A DNA stretch of 64,000 bases from Chloroflexota bacterium (GCA_016219275.1 JACRBM010000045.1:1-64000); one strand, 5' to 3'; positions 7,601 to 15,750 are shown, counted from the stretch's first letter. Notes: generated from the sequence alone by a model not told the origin. Translations and numbers: made by a program.

Positions 7601-9845
7601 GCGTGCGGCGACAATTCCAATCAATCAAATTGATCGCATAACTCAGCGCGACACGACTCGCGGGCTTGCCATTCGTGTCGAGCGTCTGCACATCGAAACG
7701 CGCTTCCTTGCCTTTATCGGCAAGATAGTTCGTCGGTTTCATCCCGACGTAGAAATTGCCGCGATGAACCAACACCGCCGCTATCGCCGACTGGGGCTGA
7801 TTCGATTCGTCAGTCACTTCAGCTTCGATGGTGAATATCTGACTACGTTCTTCCTGCGAAATGTTCGCGGGCAACTTGATGACGAATTCGCCATTCGCGT
7901 TCAGCGTTGCATCGCCCGATGAAACTTCGCGACCGTAACCATAGTAACGTTGTTCCGCCGCGTTGCCGAAATCCAAGTCGCCGCCCGCCCAATAGAAATA
8001 ATAATCGTTCGCGTACAGCGTCCAATGCGTATTTGCGCCCGTCACCGCGCCGCCGAAAAAGTAATTCGCGCGAATCGTCGCGGTGATCGTATCGCCGTTG
8101 ATGTACGCGTCGCGATCCGTCTTGACGCTGACGGCGTACTCGGGTTTGCGATATTCTTCGACCTGGATTTCGTTCGAGTACGTTTCGTCGCCGAGGGAGG
8201 CAGTGATTTGATATGTGCCCAACCCGGCTTCGGGATTGATGATGAACGAATCCGCGAGCGAGCCAAACGCCGTCGTCTTGAGCATCTTGTCGAACAGCAC
8301 ACGGTTTTGCCAATCGCTCACCTTGACGCGCACATCGGTGCCCGCCGGTGGTTGCGTGTACACTCCATCGTCGTCATTGCGGACGATGCCCTTGAAGTAC
8401 ACCGTTTGACCCGGACGATAGAGCGGGCGATCCGTGTAAACGTACACGCGATACGTGCGCTTGAGCGGATTCCATTGCCACGACACGCCATCAAAGCGCC
8501 ACGGCTCGATGCCTTGTTCCCAGGTATCGCTCACCGCGGCGACGTCATTCTCGCGAATTCCGACGACATGCAGATCGGTTTTGGTCGGCGTGATCGCGCC
8601 CTTGAAAATACCATCCTTGTCCGTCGCGCCAGTCCCGACGCGTTCGCCTTTTGAGTTGTAAAAGGTCAGTAACAATTTTTCGATGGGTGCGCCATCATTC
8701 ACGCTCGTCGCCCAGACGAGCACTTGATCGGTCGTGCGCTTGAGCGTCAGCGCGGTTTTCGTCGCGACGAGAACCTGGGTATCGTTCACGCCTTCCGCCG
8801 ATTTCGCGACGAGATAGTACGTACCCGCCGGCAACGCGTCGAGTTGCAAATCCTGGGTCGTGTATTGATCAATTTTCGTCGGCGGCGAAATCGTCCAGGT
8901 CTTGATCGGATCGCCTTGCGGTTTGAACGCGCGCCACGCGTCGTACGAAAACGCAAGCGATTTGATGTACGTCTCGGTATCGAATTTGTAGAGCGCGACA
9001 TCCACGCGCGACACGTTGACCGATTGCACTTTGAGCGTCGTCGGTTTATCCGCCGCGGTCAACCCATAGCGACCGATGTTGATGATCGCGAGGTACGGAT
9101 ATTGTTGCGTCGTCGTGAACGACCACGCGAAATCGTTTTGCGTCACCAATCCTTTAGAATCTTTCGCGCCGCTCGGAATCGAAATCCGATACGTCGTCGA
9201 GGGGCGCAGATTGCCGCCGACGATCAGTTGCTTGCCTTGCCACGCGAGCCGCATATTCGAAATCGCCGGCTCGATTTTCAGCCGCTGTTCAACCGATTGC
9301 GAATCCATCTCGCGATTGAAAATGATCGCCAAACGATTTTCGAGGTACGCGAATTGCGCGCCTTGGCGCGGCTCGGTTGCGACGACCGTCGGCGGAGCCA
9401 GTGTAGTGAACGACCACGCGAACTCTTTTTCCGCGCGGCGTTGCAGCCAACTGCGCGCCTCGCGCGTCACGGTGACGCTGACCGTCGTGCTGAGGGGCAA
9501 TGATTCGGCTGGCGTGAATGTCACCGCGTTGCCGCTCCACGCGAACGAACCGCGAATGTTTGGCGAAATGCTGATTGCCGCATCGTTCGCAGTCATCGGC
9601 GTCAAAAAGGTAATCGTGATCGGCGCGGTCGGCGAAATCTCTTTCGCGTCGAACGCGGGACCGAACGCGAGCACTTGGGGCGCGCGCAGTGGACGCAAAA
9701 CATCTTTGATGTTAGACGGCGTCATGCCGCGCAAGGCGCTCGTCACCGGCGCGTCGAGTTCGGTGAATTGGAAGAGAATCGCGCAAATGCCGAGAAGCAC
9801 GACCGCGAGAATTGGAACGAGTAACAAACGTGGCGAAAGTTTCAT
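4680..9845 (-). CDS. Bacterial alpha-2-macroglobulin family protein
   Basis: At 1721 residues this is a full-length large bacterial alpha-2-macroglobulin, an envelope protease trap. An N-terminal hydrophobic segment (residues about 7-26) acts as signal or anchor; the Cys within it is not in a canonical lipobox, so a membrane anchor is more likely than a lipoprotein. Two Ig-like domains (about 60-240) precede the macroglobulin domains. The thioester motif CVEQ in YGCVEQTMSRF is intact near residue 1256, in the alpha-toroid domain. The segment with a run of seven glycines followed by EEPRKSFPDIAYW (about 1015-1035) is the likely bait or flexible region. Proteases cleaving the bait would be captured through the thioester. 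The usual pbpC partner is absent. Confidence 0.9.
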   Translation of the reverse strand: MKLSPRLLLVPILAVVLLGICAILFQFTELDAPVTSALRGMTPSNIKDVLRPLRAPQVLAFGPAFDAKEISPTAPITITFLTPMTANDAAISISPNIRGSFAWSGNAVTFTPAESLPLSTTVSVTVTREARSWLQRRAEKEFAWSFTTLAPPTVVATEPRQGAQFAYLENRLAIIFNREMDSQSVEQRLKIEPAISNMRLAWQGKQLIVGGNLRPSTTYRISIPSGAKDSKGLVTQNDFAWSFTTTQQYPYLAIINIGRYGLTAADKPTTLKVQSVNVSRVDVALYKFDTETYIKSLAFSYDAWRAFKPQGDPIKTWTISPPTKIDQYTTQDLQLDALPAGTYYLVAKSAEGVNDTQVLVATKTALTLKRTTDQVLVWATSVNDGAPIEKLLLTFYNSKGERVGTGATDKDGIFKGAITPTKTDLHVVGIRENDVAAVSDTWEQGIEPWRFDGVSWQWNPLKRTYRVYVYTDRPLYRPGQTVYFKGIVRNDDDGVYTQPPAGTDVRVKVSDWQNRVLFDKMLKTTAFGSLADSFIINPEAGLGTYQITASLGDETYSNEIQVEEYRKPEYAVSVKTDRDAYINGDTITATIRANYFFGGAVTGANTHWTLYANDYYFYWAGGDLDFGNAAEQRYYGYGREVSSGDATLNANGEFVIKLPANISQEERSQIFTIEAEVTDESNQPQSAIAAVLVHRGNFYVGMKPTNYLADKGKEARFDVQTLDTNGKPASRVALSYAINLIDWNCRRTRDDKGRNIWKCDEVKTEIQRGDLTTDANGKYQLAFTPPKGGSYRLDAQGKDARGNRVLGNTWLWVSDRAQFLSWRFDNNDRIELVFDKKEYVIGDTAKVLIQSPYQKATALVTLERGKILSHQLVALDSNSGTVQIPITNDQFPNVYVGVMLIPRGGFADGIPSFKMGLGNIKVVSSAKNLNVNVASAKDQYAPQDKATYTIKTTDANGKPVSAEVSLSVVDKAVLALAQNFGADIVEAFYGKRDLAVKTSQSLTVFLARVNQREDFGGGGGGGEEPRKSFPDIAYWNPAIVTDANGDAKVQVPLPDNLTTWTAIANGVTAQTQVGKSTSDMIVTKPLIVRPVLPRFLNVGDKVTLGAIVRNSTEQTQTVVVSFSATNGLQLNTATPITRSLTISAGQSATVNWNVTVPQASAFANSFSPVSAMPISTTITLSAGGGGVSDAVQLSLPIQPFGEKRVVANAGQIDDAQSQFTINVPRDATFASLKLGVSPSLAAGLIDSLEYLTGYPYGCVEQTMSRFLPTVLVKQSLDKLKLKNERIEKELPKQVEDGLTRLYAFQHGDGGWGWWESDDSLEYETAYVLYGLLQAKKTGYQVDANAIKRAVEFLKTPVVNTTDYDLKVYIAYVLAEAGQGDPALARAMLDKQDKMSLNSRATLALTLKMLAEDTKAKEIVTALEKQVVETTQLASWKESDAMRYRWDYYTSNGRTTATILRALLALDPQSPLIPKTVRYLMLNRVGGYWRSTQETAQTIIALSDFLAQSGELDAGLTYEVFVDGNSIAKQTVTRENIAQQKEIALKVTPGDHTVRIVKNGAGRVYYASAMQYYASVETVGAAKSLDGFNVTREYLDPKTNKPVSSFKVGDMVRVKLTVDAPRESWYMMITDPLPAGFEAINYSLNTSGIEPTGKSSFYWSRPDLRDDRAIFFTTMLWKGKHTYAYLIRATASGTFRALPAEAAPMYEPEVFGRSASVEMTVK

Positions 9846-9860
9846 TCAAACTCCGTAGGG

Positions 9861-9903
9861 GATTTTCGATTTTTGATTGGCGATTGGCGATTGACGATTT
9901 GGG
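9861..9903. repeat. 7-bp tandem array
   Basis: Six consecutive heptamers of the form GATTNNN (GATTTTC, GATTTTT, GATTGGC, GATTGGC, GATTGAC, GATTTGG) fill the short gap between two minus-strand genes. Confidence 0.8.
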
Positions 9904-9914
9904 AATGTTCTATT

Positions 9915-11873
9915 TTATCCGTCATCCTGACCATCATCGTCCGCGTCCATCTCGGTTGGGACAACCACTATTTCCGCGAATCGCGGGTCATCGCGAATCC
10001 ACGCCAAGTCAGGATCGCGTTGCGCCTTTGCCGGATCAAACTCATCTTGCTCAGTTGCACGAAGCAGATACTCGAATGCAGTATCCGTATTCCCAAGGAT
10101 GGACTCTAAACGCGCAAGGTTGTACAAATCATTGGGTAAAATCAGTTCACGCGCTTCGTCGCAATACTTGCGCATTGCCTCCGTATTGCCAATCTCTCTG
10201 TGAACGGAGGCGGCAACAAGTCGAGCATCGAAATCGTCGGGCGCATGCTGAATGATTATTTCAAGGAACGGTAAAGCATTACTTCTGATATTGCGCGGTG
10301 CAAGTTTACCGTCACTCTCGGTCATGATTTTATCTTGTACAAGGTATTTCAACGCACGCTTGATCCGTCGCTGTCGCGTTGCCTTCTGTTGCCGTTTGCC
10401 TTGCCACAACAACAAGGTAGTTGGCTCAACGATCCAAGGATACAACTCGATGCCAAAGTACTGTAACAATTCTATTGCATCGTACACATAGCACACTGCA
10501 GGGTACTTCGCAACCGCGCGTTCGTACACATCGCGCCACGAGCCTTCCAGTGTAGCAATGTAATTTGAAAGCGTCAACGATTGTTCCATCATTCGCACAC
10601 GTCGAAGATTTGAAACAACATTGGCAAATGTGCCATCATTCTCACGAGCGATTCCGTCAAAGTCATTTTTCTCCGCTTGCACATTTCCGTTTGCCAACTC
10701 TGCGCTGAGCAGGTCAACAACCGCGCTATCTTTCGGAACAGGCAAATCGAATCGCGTAAAACGTTTCCAAAACCGATCTTTTGGGCTGTAGTTCAGCACT
10801 TGCCATGATTCTGTATCATCGCGCGCGGTTGCAATGACTCGAATTTCACTCTCGCCACACCAATCCTCAAAAGCATCTAGCGTTTCAAGCAAGCGGTCGT
10901 GATAAGACGCCAAAGTTGGCATAGGTAATTCGTCCGCTCGCCGCGGCTTCACCGACTCGCCAGTACGAAACAGGAAATTCAGGTCATCCACCAAAATCAA
11001 AATCCGCCGATGATTCTCCTGCAACCCGCGCGGAAATTCGCGCGGCACTTCAAGCAATCCACGTTTGATGCGAACGACGCGATAACCCTCCAACATCAAC
11101 GCGCGCACCAGCATTGCGGCTTCACGCGTCTTGCCTAAGCCAGAGCGCCCGGTGATGAGTAAGTATCGGGTTTGACTCAAAGCCGCGCGGAGATCAAGTT
11201 GAACATCACGTTCGGGGTCGCGGGGTTGGTACGGGATGCGGTGATACGCCAACGGGTCGCCGTTGTTTTCTTCGTTGTAGAGTTTGGGCAAAATAAGATT
11301 GGAATCCGTAATCAATTCCCAGGATTGATCTTCTTCGCGCGGCTCAACCGATTTTTCCCAAACCGTTGCCGAACGTCGTTTATCGGCGAGAATCGCATCG
11401 CGTTCTTGTTGCGTCGCTGGTTGAATTTCGTCGCCACAACGGATAAAAACTGTCTGCTCTTGAAATCGTCGCTTGGGAACCCGGAGCGATGTTTTGGTCT
11501 CGTACAAATGCGGAGTGGGTGAAATTGTAATGACCAAGATTTTCGCACCGTCCAATGTCACCCAATCAGATTCGAGGTTCGGCAAACGCGGAGTACACGC
11601 ACCGTTGATTTTGGCGAGCAAATCTTTTTTCTTGAGCAGGATGTGGCTCGCATCTTTCAACTCACGCGAGCCATCCAGTTTTCTCGTGTCACTCGCACCG
11701 ATGACGAGATAACCGGGCAGATGCGAGAACCCAACGTTGCCGTTTGCCAGCGCGAGAATATCCTTGATGAGTTCATTCCATTCCTCATCGCGCGCAGGAG
11801 AACAGTCAATCTTGAAATCGAGTTTGGGATGTTCGTCTTGTACAAGGAGTTTACGGAGTTCGTTGGGCGTCAT
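9915..11873 (-). CDS. Schlafen AlbA_2 domain / P-loop NTPase / TPR protein
   Basis: The 652-residue protein starts with an AlbA_2 (Schlafen-type, formerly divergent AAA-4) domain at about 1-150 (ELRKLLVQDEHPKLDFK, then NGNVGFSHLPGYLVIGASD). A STAND-like P-loop module follows: Walker A TGRSGLGKT near residue 241, Walker B ILILVDDLNFLF near 293, then winged-helix-like and helical segments. The C-terminus (about 555-640) has TPR-like helices. AlbA_2 domains bind or cleave nucleic acid in several families, and STAND NTPases act as ligand-triggered switches, so a defence or signalling role is plausible but inferred. It follows the hicBA remnant on the same strand and has no obvious effector partner. 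Confidence 0.75.
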   Translation of the reverse strand: MTPNELRKLLVQDEHPKLDFKIDCSPARDEEWNELIKDILALANGNVGFSHLPGYLVIGASDTRKLDGSRELKDASHILLKKKDLLAKINGACTPRLPNLESDWVTLDGAKILVITISPTPHLYETKTSLRVPKRRFQEQTVFIRCGDEIQPATQQERDAILADKRRSATVWEKSVEPREEDQSWELITDSNLILPKLYNEENNGDPLAYHRIPYQPRDPERDVQLDLRAALSQTRYLLITGRSGLGKTREAAMLVRALMLEGYRVVRIKRGLLEVPREFPRGLQENHRRILILVDDLNFLFRTGESVKPRRADELPMPTLASYHDRLLETLDAFEDWCGESEIRVIATARDDTESWQVLNYSPKDRFWKRFTRFDLPVPKDSAVVDLLSAELANGNVQAEKNDFDGIARENDGTFANVVSNLRRVRMMEQSLTLSNYIATLEGSWRDVYERAVAKYPAVCYVYDAIELLQYFGIELYPWIVEPTTLLLWQGKRQQKATRQRRIKRALKYLVQDKIMTESDGKLAPRNIRSNALPFLEIIIQHAPDDFDARLVAASVHREIGNTEAMRKYCDEARELILPNDLYNLARLESILGNTDTAFEYLLRATEQDEFDPAKAQRDPDLAWIRDDPRFAEIVVVPTEMDADDDGQDDG

Positions 11874-11910
11874 TCGTTCTCACCGAGAACAAGCAAGTAT
11901 TCGTCAGGTG

Positions 11911-11947
11911 CAAGAATCACAAATCGCAAATCGTCAATCGCATATTC
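11911..11947. repeat. 7-bp tandem array
   Basis: Heptamers CAAGAAT-CACAAAT-CGCAAAT-CGTCAAT-CGCATAT occupy the gap between the NTPase gene and hicA. Confidence 0.7.
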
Positions 11948-11965
11948 CGGTTACGCGCACTATGG

Positions 11966-12148
11966 TTACGCGTCCTCGTATGCTTTCAGGAAATCATCTC
12001 TCGATATACCGGACTGGGTGAGTATCGCGCGCAAGGTGGAGCTTTTCAGTGTGCGATGATTCGGTATCGTCAGCGGCGTGCGCGTTCCATCAAGATTCTC
12101 GCGCACAATCGCAATGTGGCTGCCTTCGCGAACGGTACGAAAGCCCAA
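11966..12148 (-). CDS. hicA: HicA-type mRNA interferase, start unclear
   Basis: The 60 residues from TTG 12148 (MGFRTVREGSHIAIVRE...) match the HicA double-stranded-RNA-binding-like fold, with the catalytic His in GSH and the Pro-Asn-His strand turn. Family similarity clearly extends upstream in the same frame (FPIHAPQAKVIKALQSL, codons to about 12199), but no ATG, GTG or TTG occurs in that extension; only an ATT at 12190 is available. The toxin may therefore start at a rare codon, be N-terminally shortened, or be inactive. HicA toxins cleave mRNA and are held by HicB, encoded immediately upstream. Confidence 0.7.
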   Translation of the reverse strand: MGFRTVREGSHIAIVRENLDGTRTPLTIPNHRTLKSSTLRAILTQSGISRDDFLKAYEDA

Positions 12149-12204
12149 CGATTGGAGTGCCTTGATTACCTTGGCTTGAGGCGCGTGAATCGGGAACTTG
12201 GACG

Positions 12205-12432
12205 TTACACCGTCACCCCAGCTTCGGCTACAAATGCTTCCAGCACGACCGGCTCGCCGGCAATGACTTATTGACCAAACGTTTCAATGTGAAATCGGAT
12301 CGCCGATTTCACATCGGCAAGCGCGTCCTCGTACGTGTCCCCTTCGCCAATCACAACGCCCTTCAAACCGAGCGGATATGCGATATAACCATCGGGATGT
12401 TTCTCAACAATTATCTTGATTTGTCTCGTCAT
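12205..12432 (-). pseudogene. hicB: HicB-type antitoxin with in-frame stop
   Basis: ATG 12432, preceded by AGGGGG at suitable distance, opens a 54-residue protein (MTRQIKIIVEKHPDGYIAYP...) with the partial RNase-H fold of HicB antitoxins, ending in ETFGQ. A TAA at 12270-12268 interrupts it. Directly after the stop the same frame continues with PVVLEAFVAEAGVTV, the usual HicB C-terminus, to a second TAA at 12207-12205. A single nonsense change (or a recoded stop) thus removes the last 20 residues. With the missing hicA start, the module looks to be in decay. Confidence 0.7.
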
Positions 12433-12587
12433 CGTTTCCCCCTGAATGCCGGATTGCTACCAGCGTTTACCCAAAAGACGTCAAAACCCGCGAGCAAGTT
12501 CCAAAAATGGACTGCACATGCACTCGCGCAATTGTGTGACGATTCGCGAGCGCATCTTGTAGTGCCATCCGATCTCATCTCGCCGCG

Positions 12588-12614
12588 ATTATACACCCGA
12601 AGCGCAACTGGCAA
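12588..12614 (-). promoter_or_regulatory. Possible promoter of hicBA
   Basis: On the minus strand TTGCCA (12614-12609) and TATAAT (12593-12588) are 15 nt apart, about 155 nt upstream of the hicB start. The spacer is short, so this is a weak call. Nothing else is visible between 12433 and 12653. Confidence 0.3.
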
Positions 12615-12653
12615 AAATAGAGGCATTCCTCCCGCGCGGGTATCGCGAGGTGG

Positions 12654-13427
12654 TCAAGCCAGGTCGCGCGCTCGCACCCGCGCCAACGTTTCGCGCGCTT
12701 GCTGTTCCACATCGCGCATACCATCGGCGATGAACGGAAACCACGCGAGTACGGTCGTGATACCAAACGCGATTCCCGTCAACCAACGCATCCACGAGTT
12801 GAACGAGCCGAACGCGTCACCATAATAAAACGACGCGGGAAAAAGGTTGCCGGTCAAAAACGCGAGCCACGCGTTCGTGTCGCGAAAACCCAAGCCGCTC
12901 GTGCCCGCGACTGCGTCGTTAATCATGTGCGTTACACCATCCACGCCCACCGGCAGGATGCCGAGAAAGAGCCACGCCACGAGTGACAATCGCCATGCGC
13001 TTTTTCGAATGCGCGCGAAGATAAGCGCGCCAAGCCATACACTCCCGTAGAATGAAATCATTCGGTCGCTCCACGCAACTTTCCAGCCCATCGCCGCGTT
13101 CCCGTTGAACTGACGCAAACCCAGGAAACCGTCGAGCGCCCAAACGGATTTGATCTGGTCGAGACTGTACATCGGTTCGGGACCGAAGAGAAAAATCGAT
13201 CGCTCCGGCAATTGATGGCAAAAGAAACTGTAGAATGTGTAGACGCCATCTGCCGCGCCTATCGCGCCGGATTGCATAAAGATTGGCGCGAGGAACGGCG
13301 TCCACACCCACGCGCCGTACAACACGACGAACACCGCGAGCCAATGCCCGCCAAACCAATACGCGAATTTATCAATCGCGATAATCACATCGCGTTTGCG
13401 TCCAGTCACTCTCGTTTGTTGCATCAT
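12654..13427 (-). CDS. DUF2085 family membrane protein
   Basis: A 257-residue polytopic membrane protein with about five or six hydrophobic segments (AVFVVLYGAWVWTPFLAPIF; LSLVAWLFLGILPVGVDGV; WLTGIAFGITTVLAWFPF). The motif YSFFCHQLPERS near residue 68 and the pattern GVDGVTHM are hallmarks of the DUF2085 family, whose conserved Cys/His residues suggest metal or redox function; the activity is unknown. It is the last gene on the minus strand before the rplL terminator and has its own spacing, so it is probably not part of the ribosomal operon. Confidence 0.8.
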   Translation of the reverse strand: MMQQTRVTGRKRDVIIAIDKFAYWFGGHWLAVFVVLYGAWVWTPFLAPIFMQSGAIGAADGVYTFYSFFCHQLPERSIFLFGPEPMYSLDQIKSVWALDGFLGLRQFNGNAAMGWKVAWSDRMISFYGSVWLGALIFARIRKSAWRLSLVAWLFLGILPVGVDGVTHMINDAVAGTSGLGFRDTNAWLAFLTGNLFPASFYYGDAFGSFNSWMRWLTGIAFGITTVLAWFPFIADGMRDVEQQARETLARVRARDLA

Positions 13428-13540
13428 TACTCCTTGCGCGCACGAATTATACTGCGGTTACCGGCAGTCGGCAAGCGGAGCAGCCGCCTCGCTCCCCACG
13501 TGTTTGAATCCGCGCGGTGAAATCGAAAATCGCCGGATAG

Positions 13541-13576
13541 AAAAACGCTCCGCGGCAAATTGCCGTGGAGCGTTTT
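13541..13576 (-). terminator. Intrinsic terminator after rplL
   Basis: AAAACGCTCC (13542-13551) pairs with GGAGCGTTTT (13567-13576), with an inner CGGC/GCCG extension; on the minus strand the hairpin ends in TTTTT. It closes the ribosomal protein operon. Confidence 0.8.
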
Positions 13577-13596
13577 CGTTTGCGCGTGTGCGCGAA

Positions 13597-13998
13597 TTAT
13601 TTGATCTCGACGGAAGCGCCAACGTCTTCCAATTTCTTTTTGGCTTCGGCGGCTTCTTCCTTGGTCGCGCCCTTTTTGATGGACGCCGGCGCGGACTCGA
13701 CGAGGTCCTTGGCTTCTTTCAAGCCGAGACCCGAGACGATTTCACGGACGACCTTGATCACCGGAATCTTTTGCGAACCGGCTTCCTTGAGGACGATTTC
13801 GAATTCGGTCTTTTCTTCCGCGGCGGCGGCGGGTGCTGCGCCACCAGCGGCAGGCGCGCCACCCATCGCTGCCATCGCGACCGGGGCGGCGGCGCTCACG
13901 CCGAGTTTTTCTTCGAGCACTTTGACCAGTTCGGAAGCTTCGATGAGCGTCAAGCCCTGAATGTCTTCCGCAATCTTGAGCAATTTTTCAGATGCCAT
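13597..13998 (-). CDS. rplL: Ribosomal protein bL12 (L7/L12)
   Basis: The protein has 133 residues from ATG 13998, which has AAGGAG upstream; open sequence further upstream is not part of the protein. The N-terminal dimerisation domain ([33 protein letters not shown]), an Ala/Gly/Pro hinge, and the C-terminal domain ([18 protein letters not shown]...) are all typical. It forms the multimeric ribosomal stalk that recruits EF-Tu, EF-G and IF2. It follows rplJ, the standard order. Confidence 0.98.
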   Translation of the reverse strand: MASEKLLKIAEDIQGLTLIEASELVKVLEEKLGVSAAAPVAMAAMGGAPAAGGAAPAAAAEEKTEFEIVLKEAGSQKIPVIKVVREIVSGLGLKEAKDLVESAPASIKKGATKEEAAEAKKKLEDVGASVEIK

Positions 13999-14074
13999 GT
14001 TTGTATTCTCCTTATTTGATTTCCGTTTTCGATTACCAATTACACGCACTTGACGAGGTATTGGTAATTAGTAA

Positions 14075-14611
14075 TTACGCCGCCGCGCCTTGCTTTTCGA
14101 GTTGCTCCGCGCGCGCCTTGAGCAAGTACAAAACCTGGCGGATGCCAGACGCGACCACCCCAGCAATCTGGGTGCCGGGAGCGATGATCGTACCGAGCAA
14201 GCGACCGAGTGCTTGTTCGCGAGTGGGCAAGTTCGCCAGCGCCGCGGTTTCCGCACCGCGCATAACGGTTTGACCCATGATCGCGCCGCGCACCTTGACT
14301 TCGCGATCCTTCAAGAAATCGTTGATCGCTCTCGCCGTGCCAGCGATGTCGGTGTAGCAGAACGCGATCACGTTCGGACCTTCGAGCAGATCCTGGGGCA
14401 CGGGCAGTCCCGCACGTTCGAGTGCGAGCGCCACCAACGTGTTCTTCGTGACGTGCAAACCGCTCTTCATTCCGCGCAGTTGATTGCGCAACTTGGCGAG
14501 TTCCGCCGTCGGCACGCCGCGATAATCGGCAAAGATGAGTGCCTGCGATTTCTTAAACTCGGCGGTCAGTTCGGCGACCATTTCCTCTTTGATTTCACGA
14601 GTTACGGGCAA
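14075..14611 (-). CDS. rplJ: Ribosomal protein uL10
   Basis: The 178-residue protein starts at TTG 14611 with an excellent AAGGAGGTG 7 nt upstream. It has the uL10 fold (FKKSQALIFADYRGVPTAEL, HVTKNTLVALAL) and the C-terminal helix that binds L12 dimers. It anchors the stalk to 23S rRNA. Expression is probably controlled through the L10 leader mapped upstream. Confidence 0.97.
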   Translation of the reverse strand: MPVTREIKEEMVAELTAEFKKSQALIFADYRGVPTAELAKLRNQLRGMKSGLHVTKNTLVALALERAGLPVPQDLLEGPNVIAFCYTDIAGTARAINDFLKDREVKVRGAIMGQTVMRGAETAALANLPTREQALGRLLGTIIAPGTQIAGVVASGIRQVLYLLKARAEQLEKQGAAA

Positions 14612-14628
14612 GTGGATTCACCTCCTTA

Positions 14629-14757
14629 CGATTGGAGATTAGGGATTGGAAGTTGGAGGTTGGAGGTTAGAGGTTGGAAATTGGAGGTTGAAGGTTGGAG
14701 ATCAGATTCCAACTTCCAACTTCCGATTTCCAATTCCAACATCCAATTACTAATCTC
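14629..14757. repeat. Long dyad-symmetric 7-bp array in the rplJ leader
   Basis: Eighteen consecutive heptamers can be read without a phase break: a first block of about ten TTGGAGG-like units, then a block of TTCCAAC-like units that is their reverse complement. The array is therefore a potential hairpin of about 55 bp per arm. It lies between the L10 leader attenuator and the rplJ ribosome-binding site, so it would be transcribed into the leader. Confidence 0.85.
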
Positions 14758-14763
14758 TAGAAA

Positions 14764-14885
14764 TTGAAAAGTCTTTGTGCCATGCCGACACAAAGACTCG
14801 TTGATCAGTCAACCTAGATGACTGGACTATCTTTGCCTCGGCAGGCGCTTGGCATTAAGCGTCTTGCGACGCACCTGCGGTCATT
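14764..14885 (-). promoter_or_regulatory. L10 leader (autoregulatory mRNA) with attenuator hairpin
   Basis: Read on the minus strand, the segment 14882-14835 contains GCAGGTGCG, a short stem, CTTAATGCC and GCCTGCCGAGG, which is the conserved core of bacterial L10 leaders that bind the L10-L12 complex. Further downstream GTCTTTGTG (14771-14779, plus coordinates) and CACAAAGAC (14789-14797) form a 9-bp hairpin followed by TTTT, an attenuator-type terminator. Together they can explain feedback control of rplJL after rplA. Confidence 0.8.
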
Positions 14886-14917
14886 GGCGATATGTGATTG
14901 TTACGACAACAGAATCG

Positions 14918-15634
14918 TTATTCCACCGCTTTGACGTTGGTCGCTTCGTTGACGTTGAGGCGGATGCCCGGTCCCATCGTATTCGTCACGACCATCTTTT
15001 TGATGTAGACGCCTTTCGCCGCGGCGGGCTTGGCGCGTACGATCGCTTCGATTATCGAAGTCAGGTTTTCGTGCAGTTGCTCTTCGGTAAAGTTCGACTT
15101 GCCGACGACGGTGTGAATGTTGCCGGTCTTGTCGGTGCGAAACTCGACGCGACCCTGGCGCAGTTCCTTAAGAATACGCGGCAGTTGATCCGCCGCCACG
15201 ACCGTCCCAGCTTTCGGGTTCGGCATCAAGCCGCGCGTGCCAAGCACTTTGCCGAGACGACCGACCTTCGCCATCAATTGCGGTACCGCGACCGCCACAT
15301 CGAAACCGAGAAAGCCGCCTTCGACTTGCTTGATCAAATCATCGCCGCCGGCGAAATCCGCGCCGGCTTCTTTCGCGATGCGTTCAGCATCCCCATCTGC
15401 AAACACCGCGATACGAATTTGCTTGCCCGTGCCGTGCGGCAGGAGCGTTACACCGCGCACCATTTGATCGGCTTGCTTGACATCTACACCCAATCTCAGG
15501 TGCAGTTCGACTGTCCCAGGAAATTTAGTGTACGCCGTCTTCTTAAGGAGGACGACCGCTTCCTTGGTCGAGTACTCCTTGTTAACATCCACGTGCTTGA
15601 GCGCTTCGAGATACTTTTTGCCGCGCTTGGACAT
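14918..15634 (-). CDS. rplA: Ribosomal protein uL1
   Basis: The 238-residue protein starts at ATG 15634 (MSKRGKKYLEALKHV) with TGGAGG upstream; an upstream in-frame extension is ignored. The signature region RGLMPNPKAGTV and the C-terminal strand MGPGIRLNV are intact. It forms the L1 stalk moving E-site tRNA. It sits between rplK and the L10 leader, the usual order. Confidence 0.97.
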   Translation of the reverse strand: MSKRGKKYLEALKHVDVNKEYSTKEAVVLLKKTAYTKFPGTVELHLRLGVDVKQADQMVRGVTLLPHGTGKQIRIAVFADGDAERIAKEAGADFAGGDDLIKQVEGGFLGFDVAVAVPQLMAKVGRLGKVLGTRGLMPNPKAGTVVAADQLPRILKELRQGRVEFRTDKTGNIHTVVGKSNFTEEQLHENLTSIIEAIVRAKPAAAKGVYIKKMVVTNTMGPGIRLNVNEATNVKAVE

Positions 15635-15680
15635 GTTTGCCTCCAGTGGTTTTGGCGCGCGTTGTCGCGCTCCCACGTTT

Positions 15681-15750
15681 TGGAAGTTGGACGTTGGAAG
15701 TTTGATGTTGGATATCTAGACTCTAACTTCCAATTTCTAATCTCCAACTT
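15681..15750. repeat. Dyad-symmetric 7-bp array
   Basis: Ten heptamers run from TGGAAGT units through TGGATAT-CTAGACT to CTAACTT and CCAATTT units; the halves are mutually complementary. It fills nearly the whole gap between rplA and rplK and overlaps the end of rplK by a base or so. Confidence 0.85.

Noticed and set aside
6696-7922. A 408-codon open frame opposite the macroglobulin gene
   Set aside because: Arg/His-rich composition, no family resemblance and no start signals; the minus-strand product is a clear, complete family member.
12268-12270. Stop-codon recoding in hicB as a parallel to the thioredoxin TGA
   Set aside because: The codon is TAA, which is not used for selenocysteine; a nonsense change is simpler.
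14771-14797. Terminator ending the rplA transcript only
   Set aside because: The hairpin directly follows the L10 leader core on the same strand, so an attenuator within the leader fits better than a plain operon end.
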